Source of the DNA: Pseudomonadota bacterium
GTDB taxonomy: Bacteria > Pseudomonadota > Gammaproteobacteria > Burkholderiales > Burkholderiaceae_D
Direction of reading: 5' to 3'
Length of the DNA stretch: 17,314 nucleotides
NCBI GenBank assembly: GCA_023409175.1
Contig: JAEYIG010000056.1
Location: forward strand, 1-17,314
The notes beneath the pieces were generated by a model that did not search any database, was not told the origin of the DNA, and worked only from the letters and a program-made list of their open reading frames with translations. Shown one piece after another: positions 1 through 6,677 of the stretch (positions are counted from its first letter, which is position 1; the number at the start of each line of letters is the position of its first letter). The position numbers and the translations under genes were made by a program.

Positions 1-443
1 GTGCCTTGAGCTATCACCGCTGGCATTCCCCTGTCTCCGGCACTGTCGTCAAAACCCGATTGATCGAGGGAACCTATTACTCCGAAGCTCTCTCTGAAGG
101 CAATGATCCGGCCGGTCCGAATGATTCGCAAGGTTACATTGCCGAAGTCGCCACACGTGCCCTGATCTTCATTGAAGCCGACAATCCTGATATCGGACTC
201 ATGTGTTTCATGGCTGTCGGTATGGCAGAGGTATCGACTTGCGACGTTCATGTTTATGAAGGCCAACATCTGGAAAAAGGCCAGCACACCGGCATGTTCC
301 ACTTCGGCGGTTCTACCCACTGCCTGTTCTTCAGGCCTGGCGTAAATGTCGAATTCGACCTGCACGGACAAACCCCTGGGCTGAACAGTTCCAACATTCC
401 AATCAATGCTCGTATTGCAACCGTCAAGTCAGGCAAGGCCTGA
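1..443 (+). CDS. Phosphatidylserine decarboxylase-like pyruvoyl enzyme, C-terminal part (5' end outside window)
   Basis: The reading frame (first full codon at 3) is open through the left edge, so the N-terminus is missing; the TTG near base 6 is not a real start. The visible part begins YHRWHSPVSGTV and contains GLMCFMAVGMAEVSTC and then HFGGSTHCLFF. The Gly-Ser-Thr motif has its serine at 312-314. In the PSD family such a serine is the self-cleavage site and becomes the pyruvoyl group of the alpha chain; here that chain would be 43 residues long. PSD converts phosphatidylserine to phosphatidylethanolamine at the inner membrane. The sequence resembles the larger PSD-related, PsiD-like branch more than the classical E. 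coli Psd with its LGST motif, so the substrate could be another amino acid derivative. The gene ends at a strong hairpin terminator five bases past the stop codon. The family assignment is fairly secure; the substrate is inference. Confidence 0.82.
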   Translation, partial: ALSYHRWHSPVSGTVVKTRLIEGTYYSEALSEGNDPAGPNDSQGYIAEVATRALIFIEADNPDIGLMCFMAVGMAEVSTCDVHVYEGQHLEKGQHTGMFHFGGSTHCLFFRPGVNVEFDLHGQTPGLNSSNIPINARIATVKSGKA

Positions 444-447
444 TCCC

Positions 448-478
448 AAAAGCCCGGCCAGAATCAGGCCGGGCTTTT
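448..478. terminator. Bidirectional intrinsic terminator
   Basis: A perfect 12-bp stem (AAAAGCCCGGCC at 448-459, GGCCGGGCTTTT at 467-478) encloses a 7-base loop. It lies between the convergent PSD-like gene (stop at 443) and the flavoenzyme gene (ends at 501 on the minus strand). The A/T ends of the stem give a U-run on either strand, so it can serve both genes. Confidence 0.88.
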
Positions 479-500
479 AAATTCAGTCATTCCGGCAAAT

Positions 501-2141
501 TCAATCACCCCGTTTGACAGCCATCTTCATGCCGCCATCCAGACTTTTGACGTCAAAACCGTGCTGTTTCAAGACACGGGAAGCAAAATAACTGTTCTTG
601 CCCATGACACAAACTGTCACAACAGGTTTCTCACGATTGATCCGGTTGATATTGTCGCGAAGGACAGGCATCGGAATATTGACTGCACCCTCTACCGGAT
701 TGGCATCGGCCATCGCTTTTCCCCTGACATCGACAATCTGAATGCCGGGATCGGCAGGCAACTCGGTTACCGTATCGACCAGACCATCCCGCTGGTTCGT
801 CGCGGCAAATCCGGCAATATTGACGATATCCTTTGCGGCCCCAAATGGAGGAGCGTACGCCAGTTCCAGATGGACCAGATCGTCGATTGTCATCTTTGCC
901 GTGATAGCTGTCGCCATGACATCAAGCCGCTTGTCCACTCCATCCTGACCGGCTACCTGCGCACCAAGCAAAACTCCCGTTTCCTTGTCCCACAGGACGG
1001 TCAAAGCCAGCGGTTTTGCCCCCGGGTAATAACTTGCATGATGAAAATCGTTAACCGTAACCATCCCATAAGACCTCCCGTTCTCCTTCAATGAGGTCTC
1101 CGACCATCCGGTCATTCCGGCTGCCATATCGAAAACGCGAACGACCGCCGTCCCCAGAGAACCGGGATAAGGGCGTGCTTTTTCTGCCAGGAAGATATGG
1201 TCTGCAGCAACCCGTCCCTGACGGTTTGCCGGGCCTCCTAGTGGCACGGCAGTCCGTTCATCTGACAGGCGATGAGTCGTTTCGACAACGTCGCCGGCAG
1301 CATAAATATCCGGATCGGATGTTTGCATGAAATCGTTGACGGCAATATGCCCTTTCTTGCCCAGTTTCAGACCTGCCTCACCGGCCAAACGGCTTTCCGG
1401 TTCAATGCCGATCGACAAAATGACAAAATCGGTTTCCAGTAAATTTCCAGATTCAAGCTGACACTCCACTAACGCATCTTTTCTTTCAAACCGGACAATG
1501 CGGTCATTCAAATGCAGGCCGATCCCATGAAGTGCCAGTTCGTTTTCCAGCAGCTTCGCCATCCTGATTCCCAACTGCGGCAAAACCTGTTTCCCATACT
1601 GGACCACTTCCACCGACAGTCCTTTGCGATGCAACTGTTCGGCCATTTCAAGGCCGATAAAACCGGCACCGACCACCACAACCCGTTTTCCGGTTTCCAT
1701 TACTGAGATAATCCGGTCCATATCGCCAAGATTTCTGAGCGTCAATATTTTTTCATCACCAACACCGGGCACATCGGGAATACGTGGGGAAGCACCTGGC
1801 GCCAGCATCAGTTTGTCATAAGCAATCCATTCGGCATTTCCCGTTGCAAGATTTTTGACATAAACCCGTTTTTTCTCCCGATCGATTCGAGTGGCTTCCG
1901 TTTGTGTCCTGACCTCCAGATTCAGCAACGCTTTCAAGGTAGCGGGCGTCTGCACAGCCAAACCATCACGAGTCTGTATCTCTCCTCCAATGTGATAAGG
2001 CAATCCACAATTGGCAAAAGACACATCCGGCCCCCTTTCGATAACGATAATCCGGGCATTTTCATTCAATCGTCGTGCACGGGCGGCAAATGATGCCCCA
2101 GCTGCCACGCCACCTATAATCACTAACTGTTTGGATTCCAT
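501..2141 (-). CDS. FAD-dependent CoA-disulfide/polysulfide reductase with C-terminal rhodanese domain
   Basis: This 546-residue protein has an N-terminal FAD dinucleotide fold (GGVAAG at 10-15), then SFANCGLPYHIGG with a single redox cysteine at 45, matching the active-site cysteine of CoA-disulfide reductases. A second dinucleotide motif (VGAGFIGLEMAE, 157-168) should bind NAD(P)H, and IYAAGDVVE (279-287) completes FAD binding. The YYPGA (371-375) and AYAPPFGAAKD (428-438) segments are typical of the CoADR branch. Residues from about 455 to the end form a rhodanese domain with catalytic Cys511 in CVMGKNS. This is the CoADR-RHD/Npsr architecture, whose characterised members reduce CoA disulfide, CoA persulfide or polysulfide. 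Cytosolic location is expected, as no signal peptide is seen. The exact substrate here is inference. It appears to be monocistronic, with its own promoter just downstream of the neighbouring gene's terminator. Confidence 0.88.
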   Translation of the reverse strand: MESKQLVIIGGVAAGASFAARARRLNENARIIVIERGPDVSFANCGLPYHIGGEIQTRDGLAVQTPATLKALLNLEVRTQTEATRIDREKKRVYVKNLATGNAEWIAYDKLMLAPGASPRIPDVPGVGDEKILTLRNLGDMDRIISVMETGKRVVVVGAGFIGLEMAEQLHRKGLSVEVVQYGKQVLPQLGIRMAKLLENELALHGIGLHLNDRIVRFERKDALVECQLESGNLLETDFVILSIGIEPESRLAGEAGLKLGKKGHIAVNDFMQTSDPDIYAAGDVVETTHRLSDERTAVPLGGPANRQGRVAADHIFLAEKARPYPGSLGTAVVRVFDMAAGMTGWSETSLKENGRSYGMVTVNDFHHASYYPGAKPLALTVLWDKETGVLLGAQVAGQDGVDKRLDVMATAITAKMTIDDLVHLELAYAPPFGAAKDIVNIAGFAATNQRDGLVDTVTELPADPGIQIVDVRGKAMADANPVEGAVNIPMPVLRDNINRINREKPVVTVCVMGKNSYFASRVLKQHGFDVKSLDGGMKMAVKRGD

Positions 2142-2176
2142 ACTTTTGCTTTCATCAGACTGATCGTGAAAAATTT

Positions 2177-2205
2177 ATTATATGAAAATATGAAGTGTCT
2201 GCAAA
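2177..2205 (-). promoter_or_regulatory. Putative sigma70 promoter of the flavoenzyme gene
   Basis: On the minus strand TTTGCA (2200-2205) and a perfect TATAAT (2177-2182) are separated by 17 bases, giving a leader of about 28 bases before the ATG at 2141. The -35 box overlaps the T-tract of the upstream gene's terminator. Confidence 0.6.
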
Positions 2206-2240
2206 AAACAAACCCGCCGTTTCCCGGAAACAGGCGGGCT
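2203..2240 (-). terminator. Intrinsic terminator of the small membrane protein gene
   Basis: Read on the minus strand, CCCGCC (2238-2233) pairs with GGCGGG (2218-2213), extended inside by GTTTCC/GGAAAC with one bulged base. It is followed by TTTGTTTTTT (2212-2203). It starts 35 bases past the stop codon at 2275. Confidence 0.8.
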
Positions 2241-2274
2241 AATCAACACCGGACAGGGCAGGAATGCCTGTCAA

Positions 2275-2610
2275 TCAGAGATCGAACAGTTTGAAAAGGC
2301 CGTAAACGAACAACGAACCGACAAGCATGGTCACTGCCACCATAATCATATAAATCTTGCGCGCTCCCGGAGGGACGGATGCCGCACACCCGGCCGACAT
2401 ATATTCCTGATCAGGAGAATATTCCTGTTCATCCGGTATGCCGATAATGGGACTACCGCCTGTAATCGGACTCGGCTTGCCGACTGAATCGGCATTCAGA
2501 ATGGGATCTGGATTAACGATAGGATTGTCAATGGCTCCTGAATTTACATTGTCAACCTGAGCCTGACCGGGCTTGATGGATTTATCGGTGGTTGGCATGG
2601 ACATTGGCAT
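2275..2610 (-). CDS. Small tail-anchored membrane protein, function unknown
   Basis: This 111-residue protein is not one I recognise. Residues 1-85 are polar and rich in Pro, Asn, Asp and Gly (for example NPIVNPDPILN at 29-39 and GGSPIIGIPD at 51-60), then acidic (EQEYSPDQEY), then SAGCAASVPPGARK. One hydrophobic helix covers about 86-108 and the protein stops three residues later. Arg84 and Lys85 just before the helix suggest, by the positive-inside rule, a cytoplasmic N-terminal part, i.e. a tail-anchored protein. There is no signal peptide. GAAAGA abuts the first ATG and lies 6 bases before the second ATG at 2604, so the true start is probably the second one, with a third at 2598. The gene has its own terminator, which supports it being expressed. 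It lies 133 bases upstream of the flavoenzyme gene on the same strand; no functional link is evident. Confidence 0.62.
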   Translation of the reverse strand: MPMSMPTTDKSIKPGQAQVDNVNSGAIDNPIVNPDPILNADSVGKPSPITGGSPIIGIPDEQEYSPDQEYMSAGCAASVPPGARKIYMIMVAVTMLVGSLFVYGLFKLFDL

Positions 2611-2889
2611 TCTTTCAAAAGAAAGGTAAAAAATCGGAATAACGCTTTAGGAAAAATAACTCTCTGTTTTTATTATACTAAAACATAAACGATCCGTTTC
2701 GGCATTCTGAAACCGGCAGCAGGTTCTTCTGTCATATCCTGTTACTGAATTTTTCATCAGTTCGTCACGCGGGCTGATGAATTTTAAAGTATCATTACCT
2801 GTACAAAAAATGTCTTTTATGGGAGCTTTTTCTTTTCCCGTGAGGACGGCCTCGTAACCTGAAGACTTTCTCATTCCCAGAGGATGATA
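2611..2889. other. Intergenic region between divergent genes
   Basis: These 279 bases separate the minus-strand small membrane protein gene from the plus-strand slyB. Both promoters should lie here. The sequence is AT-rich, but I found no -35/-10 pair good enough to call. The 75-codon minus-strand open frame inside it (2647-2874) has no protein-like composition or ribosome binding site that I can see. Confidence 0.4.
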
Positions 2890-3351
2890 ATGAAAAAATT
2901 ACAATTTGGACTAATACTGTGTATGGGCCTGCTGGCATCGGCCTGTACTACCAACATCAATCCTGACACCTACTCGGTCGGCTCGACGCAAACTGTACAG
3001 CGGAGTGTTCCGGGCGTTATTGTCGGTGCCCGTCCGGTCAACGTACAAGGCACTAATCAAACAGGTACGCTTATCGGTGCAGCTGCAGGCGGTGTAGCCG
3101 GTTCCGCTATCGGAGGAGGTACCAGAGCCAATATACTCGGCGCTATCGGCGGAGCCGTTCTCGGTGGCATCGCAGGTTCTGCCATCGAAAAAGGTGTCAC
3201 CAACCAGACGGGTATCGAATATAGCGTCAGAACCAACAACGGAGAAACCGTCACCCTGGTTCAGGGAACCTCCCCGACTTTCGCTGTCGGACAAAAAGTC
3301 CTGATCGTTTACGGCAAACAAGCCAGGATCATTGCCGATACGGCCCAATAA
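2890..3351 (+). CDS. slyB: SlyB-like glycine-zipper outer-membrane lipoprotein
   Basis: A 153-residue lipoprotein precursor if translated from the ATG at 2890. AGAGG at 2879-2883 is 6 bases before that ATG but abuts the alternative ATG at 2884, so 2890 is preferred. The signal peptide (MKKLQFG, then a hydrophobic run) ends in LLASAC, with the lipid-modified cysteine at precursor residue 19. The middle carries a long glycine zipper (GTLIGAAAGG, then GAIGGAVLGG and GSAIE), the 2TM glycine-zipper domain of the SlyB/PcP family. The C-terminal part (VQGTSPTFAVGQKVLIVYG) aligns by eye with E. coli SlyB, which has nearly the same length. SlyB-type proteins sit in the outer membrane and help stabilise it under stress. 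In enterics slyB is under PhoPQ control; nothing here shows that. It is a single gene closed by a strong terminator. Confidence 0.9.
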   Translation: MKKLQFGLILCMGLLASACTTNINPDTYSVGSTQTVQRSVPGVIVGARPVNVQGTNQTGTLIGAAAGGVAGSAIGGGTRANILGAIGGAVLGGIAGSAIEKGVTNQTGIEYSVRTNNGETVTLVQGTSPTFAVGQKVLIVYGKQARIIADTAQ

Positions 3352-3377
3352 AAAAAGCCCTTCGGGGCTTTTTTTAT
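3351..3377 (+). terminator. Intrinsic terminator of slyB with UUCG tetraloop
   Basis: AAAAAAGCCC, a TTCG loop at 3361-3364, then GGGCTTTTTTT, starting at the last base of the stop codon. The C(UUCG)G tetraloop is an exceptionally stable closing loop. The A-run upstream of the stem could also stop transcripts from the other strand. Confidence 0.92.
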
Positions 3378-3863
3378 TGGTACGGGCCATGAATATTCAT
3401 GAACTTGATATAAAGCCATTTCTTTCCGTTTTTTCCATACTTTTCGTTTCCCGTTAACATGGATGTCACGCCAACCATTTTTAAAATGACATCCGGAGAG
3501 CACATGGAACATGATCCTATTCCGTCAAGACGATTTCCCGATTTCAAATGGCATTCCTGCATCTCGGAACGGGAAATGGCTTGTGAGCTCAGCAAGCCCA
3601 TGCGAAAAACATGAAAATTAACCTGTTTCATGTCTAAAGAAACCGAACCTGTGTTACTGTAAGAATTTTTTAGCAGATAGAACATTTATCTATAAAAAAG
3701 CTGCGTAATAGCTTAGGGAAGAATTGCATAAAACAGTATATTAAAATGCTGTTTTATTGAAATCAGGCAAAGTTCTGCCAAACAGTTATCCGATAACAAG
3801 ACAACCGTTTTCATCGACAAGTACGATGTTCCTGAAATGATTTTGAACGATTAGAACCGGAAT
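3378..3863. other. 486-base gap rich in inverted repeats
   Basis: No recognisable gene lies here, but there are many dyad symmetries. They are: a perfect 14-bp palindrome CATGAATATTCATG at 3388-3401; GGATGTCA/TGACATCC at 3461-3468 and 3487-3494; GGCTTG/CAAGCC at 3578-3583 and 3593-3598 around TGAGCTCA; ACATGAAA/TTTCATGT at 3609-3616 and 3626-3633; AAGCT/AGCTT at 3698-3702 and 3710-3714; ATAAAACAG/CTGTTTTAT at 3728-3736 and 3749-3757; and GTTATC/GATAAC at 3785-3790 and 3792-3797. The promoter of the antiporter gene must be in or near the right half. The stretch could hold operators, a small RNA or decayed sequence; I cannot tell which. Confidence 0.5.
3504..3614 (+). CDS. Possible 36-residue small protein, unknown
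   Basis: An open frame starts at ATG 3504 behind CCGGAGAG (3493-3500), so GGAG is 5 bases from the start, one of the better Shine-Dalgarno sequences in the window. The product would be basic and polar (MEHDPIPSRRFPDFKWHSC, then ISEREMACELSKPMRKT), with two cysteines (19 and 27) and no membrane segment or signal peptide. I recognise no family. An 8-bp inverted repeat (3461-3494) ends just before the Shine-Dalgarno, and the stop codon lies inside another (3609-3633). A short frame with a good ribosome site can arise by chance, so this is only a candidate; the same region could instead be a structured RNA. Confidence 0.25.
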   Translation: MEHDPIPSRRFPDFKWHSCISEREMACELSKPMRKT

Positions 3864-5657
3864 ATGCACGACAGCGTTATTACCTTTATTTCAGACCTTG
3901 CCGTCATCATGATTGTGGCAGGGATAGTCACGATTATTTTCCATCGCCTGAAACAACCTGTCGTGCTGGGCTATATCGTTGCCGGCATCCTTATAGGGCC
4001 GCATACCCCTCCCTTCGAACTGATCAAAGATGAACATACCATCAAGGTACTGGCAGAACTGGGTGTCATTTTTCTCATGTTTTCCCTTGGCCTGGAGTTT
4101 TCCATCCGGAAGCTGATGAAGGTCGGGTCAACAGCCCTGATCGCGGCCGTACTGGAAATTGTCGTCATGATCTGGCTCGGATACCAGATCGGCCTCTGGC
4201 TGGGCTGGACAAACAACCTGGATGCCCTTTTTCTCGGAGCCATTCTTGCGATATCGTCGACAACCATTATCGTCAAGGCACTGAATGACCTGAAAATGAA
4301 ACACGAGCGTTTCGCACACCTGATATTCGGCGTTCTTATCGTCGAAGACATCCTGGGTATCGGCCTGATCGCCCTGCTCTCCGGTGTCGCCATATCCGGC
4401 AGTGTCAGTGGGAGCGACGTGTTCTTTACGATCTCGAAACTGACACTATTCATGGTCGTTGCCATGCTGGTGGGCATTCTGCTGGTACCCCGGCTTCTCG
4501 CCTACGTCGCCAAATTCCACAGCAATGAAATGATGCTGGTCACCGTACTGGGACTCTGTTTCGGATTCTGCCTTCTGGTCGTCAAGCTGGAATACAGCAT
4601 GGTCCTGGGCGCTTTCATCATCGGTGCGATCATAGCGGAAGCCAAAGAGCTCCATTGGATCGAGAAATCAATTGAACCTATCCGCGACATGTTTTCGGCC
4701 ATTTTTTTCGTCGCCGTCGGACTGCTTCTGGACCCGAAAATCATGATCGATTATGCCGTTCCGATCCTGATCATTGCCGGTGCCGTGATTATAGGAAAGG
4801 TCTCCAGCTGCACACTGGGCGCCCTGATTGCCGGTAACGATGGCCGTACCTCCCTGAAAGTCGGGATGGGGCTGTCCCAAATCGGTGAATTTTCATTCAT
4901 CATCGCCGCACTGGGGATGTCCTATGGCGTAACCAGTGACTTCCTGTATCCCATTGCCGTTGCCGTTTCGGCCATCACGACGCTGACTACCCCTTACCTG
5001 ATCAGGGCAGCCGACCCTGTGGCGCGACAAGTCGGCAAAATGATCCCGCAACCGGTTGCCCGGATAGCCAATTTATATGCAGAATGGCTGAACAACCTGC
5101 ACCCGCAGGGAACGAATGCCGTCATCTGGAACATGATCAAACGTATTCTTATCCAGATCGGAATCAACATGGCGATTGTCATTGCCATATTCCTTTGCAG
5201 CACCTATCTGGCCGTCAATCTCCAAAGCCATTTCCTTTCCGACTGGATCGGCGATATCGACTGGCGAAAATCCATCATCTGGGGAACGACACTTGTGATT
5301 TCCCTTCCTTTTTTGATCGCAGCGTTCAGGAAATTCAAGGCACTTTCCATGATGCTTGCGGAAATGAGCGTACGTGAAAGTATCACTGGCCGTCATACCC
5401 AACAAGTGCGACGGATCATCAGCGAGACGCTCCCACTGCTTTTTCTGACGGTAACCATGTTGCTGCTGTCAGCCCTCTCTGCGGGTATCCTCCCTAAACG
5501 GGAAGCGCTGATACTGGTTATCATCTCGATCGTCGGAATCGTTTTTCTTCTCCGGAGCTGGTTCGTCCGCATTCATTCGCGCCTGCAAATCGCGCTTTAT
5601 GAAACTCTCGACCATGAAAACAATGAAGTGCATGAAAACGATGAAAAACACGAGTAA
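3864..5657 (+). CDS. CPA2-family cation:proton antiporter with C-terminal membrane domain
   Basis: This 597-residue inner-membrane protein starts at ATG 3864 with only a weak ribosome site (CCGGAA). Residues 1-385 form the Na+/H+ exchanger domain of the CPA2 (KefB/KefC/YbaL-like) family. Landmarks are QPVVLGYIVAGILIGP (31-46), FLMFSLGLEFS (70-80), the Glu161-Asp162 pair in LIVEDILGI where CPA2 proteins keep an ion-binding acidic residue, and GLSQIGEFSFIIA (336-348). After a linker, residues 421-570 carry about four more hydrophobic helices. Here KefB/KefC would carry a cytoplasmic nucleotide-binding RCK/TrkA-N domain, of which I see no GxGxxG fold. The tail (DHENNEVHENDEKHE) is strongly charged. 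The likely role is K+ or Na+ efflux coupled to proton entry; the ion and its regulation are not shown by the sequence. It appears to be a single gene. Confidence 0.85.
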   Translation: MHDSVITFISDLAVIMIVAGIVTIIFHRLKQPVVLGYIVAGILIGPHTPPFELIKDEHTIKVLAELGVIFLMFSLGLEFSIRKLMKVGSTALIAAVLEIVVMIWLGYQIGLWLGWTNNLDALFLGAILAISSTTIIVKALNDLKMKHERFAHLIFGVLIVEDILGIGLIALLSGVAISGSVSGSDVFFTISKLTLFMVVAMLVGILLVPRLLAYVAKFHSNEMMLVTVLGLCFGFCLLVVKLEYSMVLGAFIIGAIIAEAKELHWIEKSIEPIRDMFSAIFFVAVGLLLDPKIMIDYAVPILIIAGAVIIGKVSSCTLGALIAGNDGRTSLKVGMGLSQIGEFSFIIAALGMSYGVTSDFLYPIAVAVSAITTLTTPYLIRAADPVARQVGKMIPQPVARIANLYAEWLNNLHPQGTNAVIWNMIKRILIQIGINMAIVIAIFLCSTYLAVNLQSHFLSDWIGDIDWRKSIIWGTTLVISLPFLIAAFRKFKALSMMLAEMSVRESITGRHTQQVRRIISETLPLLFLTVTMLLLSALSAGILPKREALILVIISIVGIVFLLRSWFVRIHSRLQIALYETLDHENNEVHENDEKHE

Positions 5658-5755
5658 GCATCAGGCCTTGTCCCTGCCGTGTTCGCTTTCCCCTTTTCAC
5701 AGCGGATGGAACCTTGAGCAGACGCAAGAAACCACTCCGAAAAGGAAAAGAAAAA

Positions 5756-5785
5756 TTGACTCAACGGCCTCTAACGGGCTAAACT
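5756..5785 (+). promoter_or_regulatory. Putative sigma70 promoter of rpiA
   Basis: TTGACT (5756-5761) and TAAACT (5780-5785) are separated by 18 bases. The implied start near 5792 gives a leader of about 77 bases. It lies in the 211-base gap after the antiporter gene, in which I see no clear terminator. Confidence 0.5.
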
Positions 5786-5868
5786 GACTCGATCTTTCGT
5801 TAAAAACGGATAAAATGCTGTTTTTTGTTCATGCACTCCCATTCAAACAGTTCATTTACCGATAAATC

Positions 5869-6546
5869 ATGTCACAAGACGATCTGAAGCTTTCTGTCGC
5901 ACGCGCGGCCATACAATATGTTCCGGAAGGAAAGATTATCGGCGTTGGAACAGGTTCCACCGCCAATTTTTTTATCGATGAACTGGCACGTATCAAAAAT
6001 CGAATCGTCGGCGCAGTCGCTTCATCGAAAGCCACAGCTGACCGTCTTGCATCGCATGGCATCCACGTCTTCGACCTGAACGATGTAACAGAAACACTTC
6101 CTGTCTATATAGATGGCGCCGATGAAATCACGAGACAGGGCGCCATGATCAAGGGCGGTGGCGGGGCTTTGACCCGTGAAAAAATCATCGCGTCAGCATC
6201 CGAAAAGTTCATATGCATTGCGGATGAATCAAAACTGGTCGACCTGTTGGGAAAATTTCCTCTGCCGGTCGAAGTCATTCCCATGGCATCACGACTGATT
6301 GCCAGAAAACTTGCCGTCTTCGGTGGACAGGCTGCACTGCGCATGAAAGACGGCAAACCATTTGTAACGGATAACGGAAATGTCATTCTGGATGTGTCTG
6401 GCCTGCAAATCAAAGACCCGGCCGATCTGGAAGAAAAAATCAATAACATCGTTGGGGTCGTCACGGTTGGGCTCTTTGCCCGACAAGGCGCAAACCTCTG
6501 CCTGATGGGATGCTCCGACGGAGTGAAAACACTCGACTTTCAATAA
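5869..6546 (+). CDS. rpiA: Ribose-5-phosphate isomerase A
   Basis: A 225-residue protein, close to the usual size of about 219, interconverting ribose 5-phosphate and ribulose 5-phosphate in the non-oxidative pentose phosphate pathway in the cytosol. The phosphate-binding GTGST loop (27-31), the DGADE motif with Asp82 and Asp85, [11 protein letters not shown] with Lys95, and Glu104 correspond to the E. coli catalytic residues Asp81, Asp84, Lys94 and Glu103, shifted by one. The C-terminal half shows the family's VEVIP and TDNGN segments. The ATG at 5869 has a poor Shine-Dalgarno, but the protein begins where family members begin. It is a single gene with its own likely promoter and a hairpin terminator after the stop. 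Confidence 0.97.
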   Translation: MSQDDLKLSVARAAIQYVPEGKIIGVGTGSTANFFIDELARIKNRIVGAVASSKATADRLASHGIHVFDLNDVTETLPVYIDGADEITRQGAMIKGGGGALTREKIIASASEKFICIADESKLVDLLGKFPLPVEVIPMASRLIARKLAVFGGQAALRMKDGKPFVTDNGNVILDVSGLQIKDPADLEEKINNIVGVVTVGLFARQGANLCLMGCSDGVKTLDFQ

Positions 6547-6554
6547 TAAAAACA

Positions 6555-6602
6555 GCTTGAATATCAAATACTTATTCGGATCATTCAAGCACTGGTTTTT
6601 TT
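6555..6602 (+). terminator. Probable intrinsic terminator of rpiA
   Basis: GCTTGAAT (6555-6562) and ATTCAAGC (6583-6590) form a perfect 8-bp stem around a 20-base loop. A run of seven T (6596-6602) follows after ACTGG. The long loop and short spacer make it weaker than the other terminators here. Confidence 0.5.
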
Positions 6603-6612
6603 GTAAATCTTC

Positions 6613-6641
6613 TTGACGGAAACAGACATCTTACTTACACT
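6613..6641 (+). promoter_or_regulatory. Putative sigma70 promoter of the mltD-like gene
   Basis: TTGACG (6613-6618) and TACACT (6636-6641) are separated by 17 bases, about 37 bases before the start codon at 6678 and just after the rpiA terminator. Confidence 0.6.
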
Positions 6642-6677
6642 GCCGATGCCGTTTTCGACACTAACTGACTGAAAAAT

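Noticed and set aside
2647..2874. Minus-strand 75-codon open frame between the small membrane protein gene and slyB
   Set aside because: No ribosome site, no domain, and an unstructured mixed composition; most likely chance.
3374..3685. Minus-strand 103-codon open frame between slyB and the antiporter gene
   Set aside because: It ends inside the slyB terminator, has no ribosome site and shows no protein-family features.
5688..5750. Imperfect inverted repeat (CTTTCCCCTTTTC and GAAAAGGAAAAG) after the antiporter gene as a terminator
   Set aside because: The arms are simple purine/pyrimidine runs separated by 38 bases with no T-run after them.
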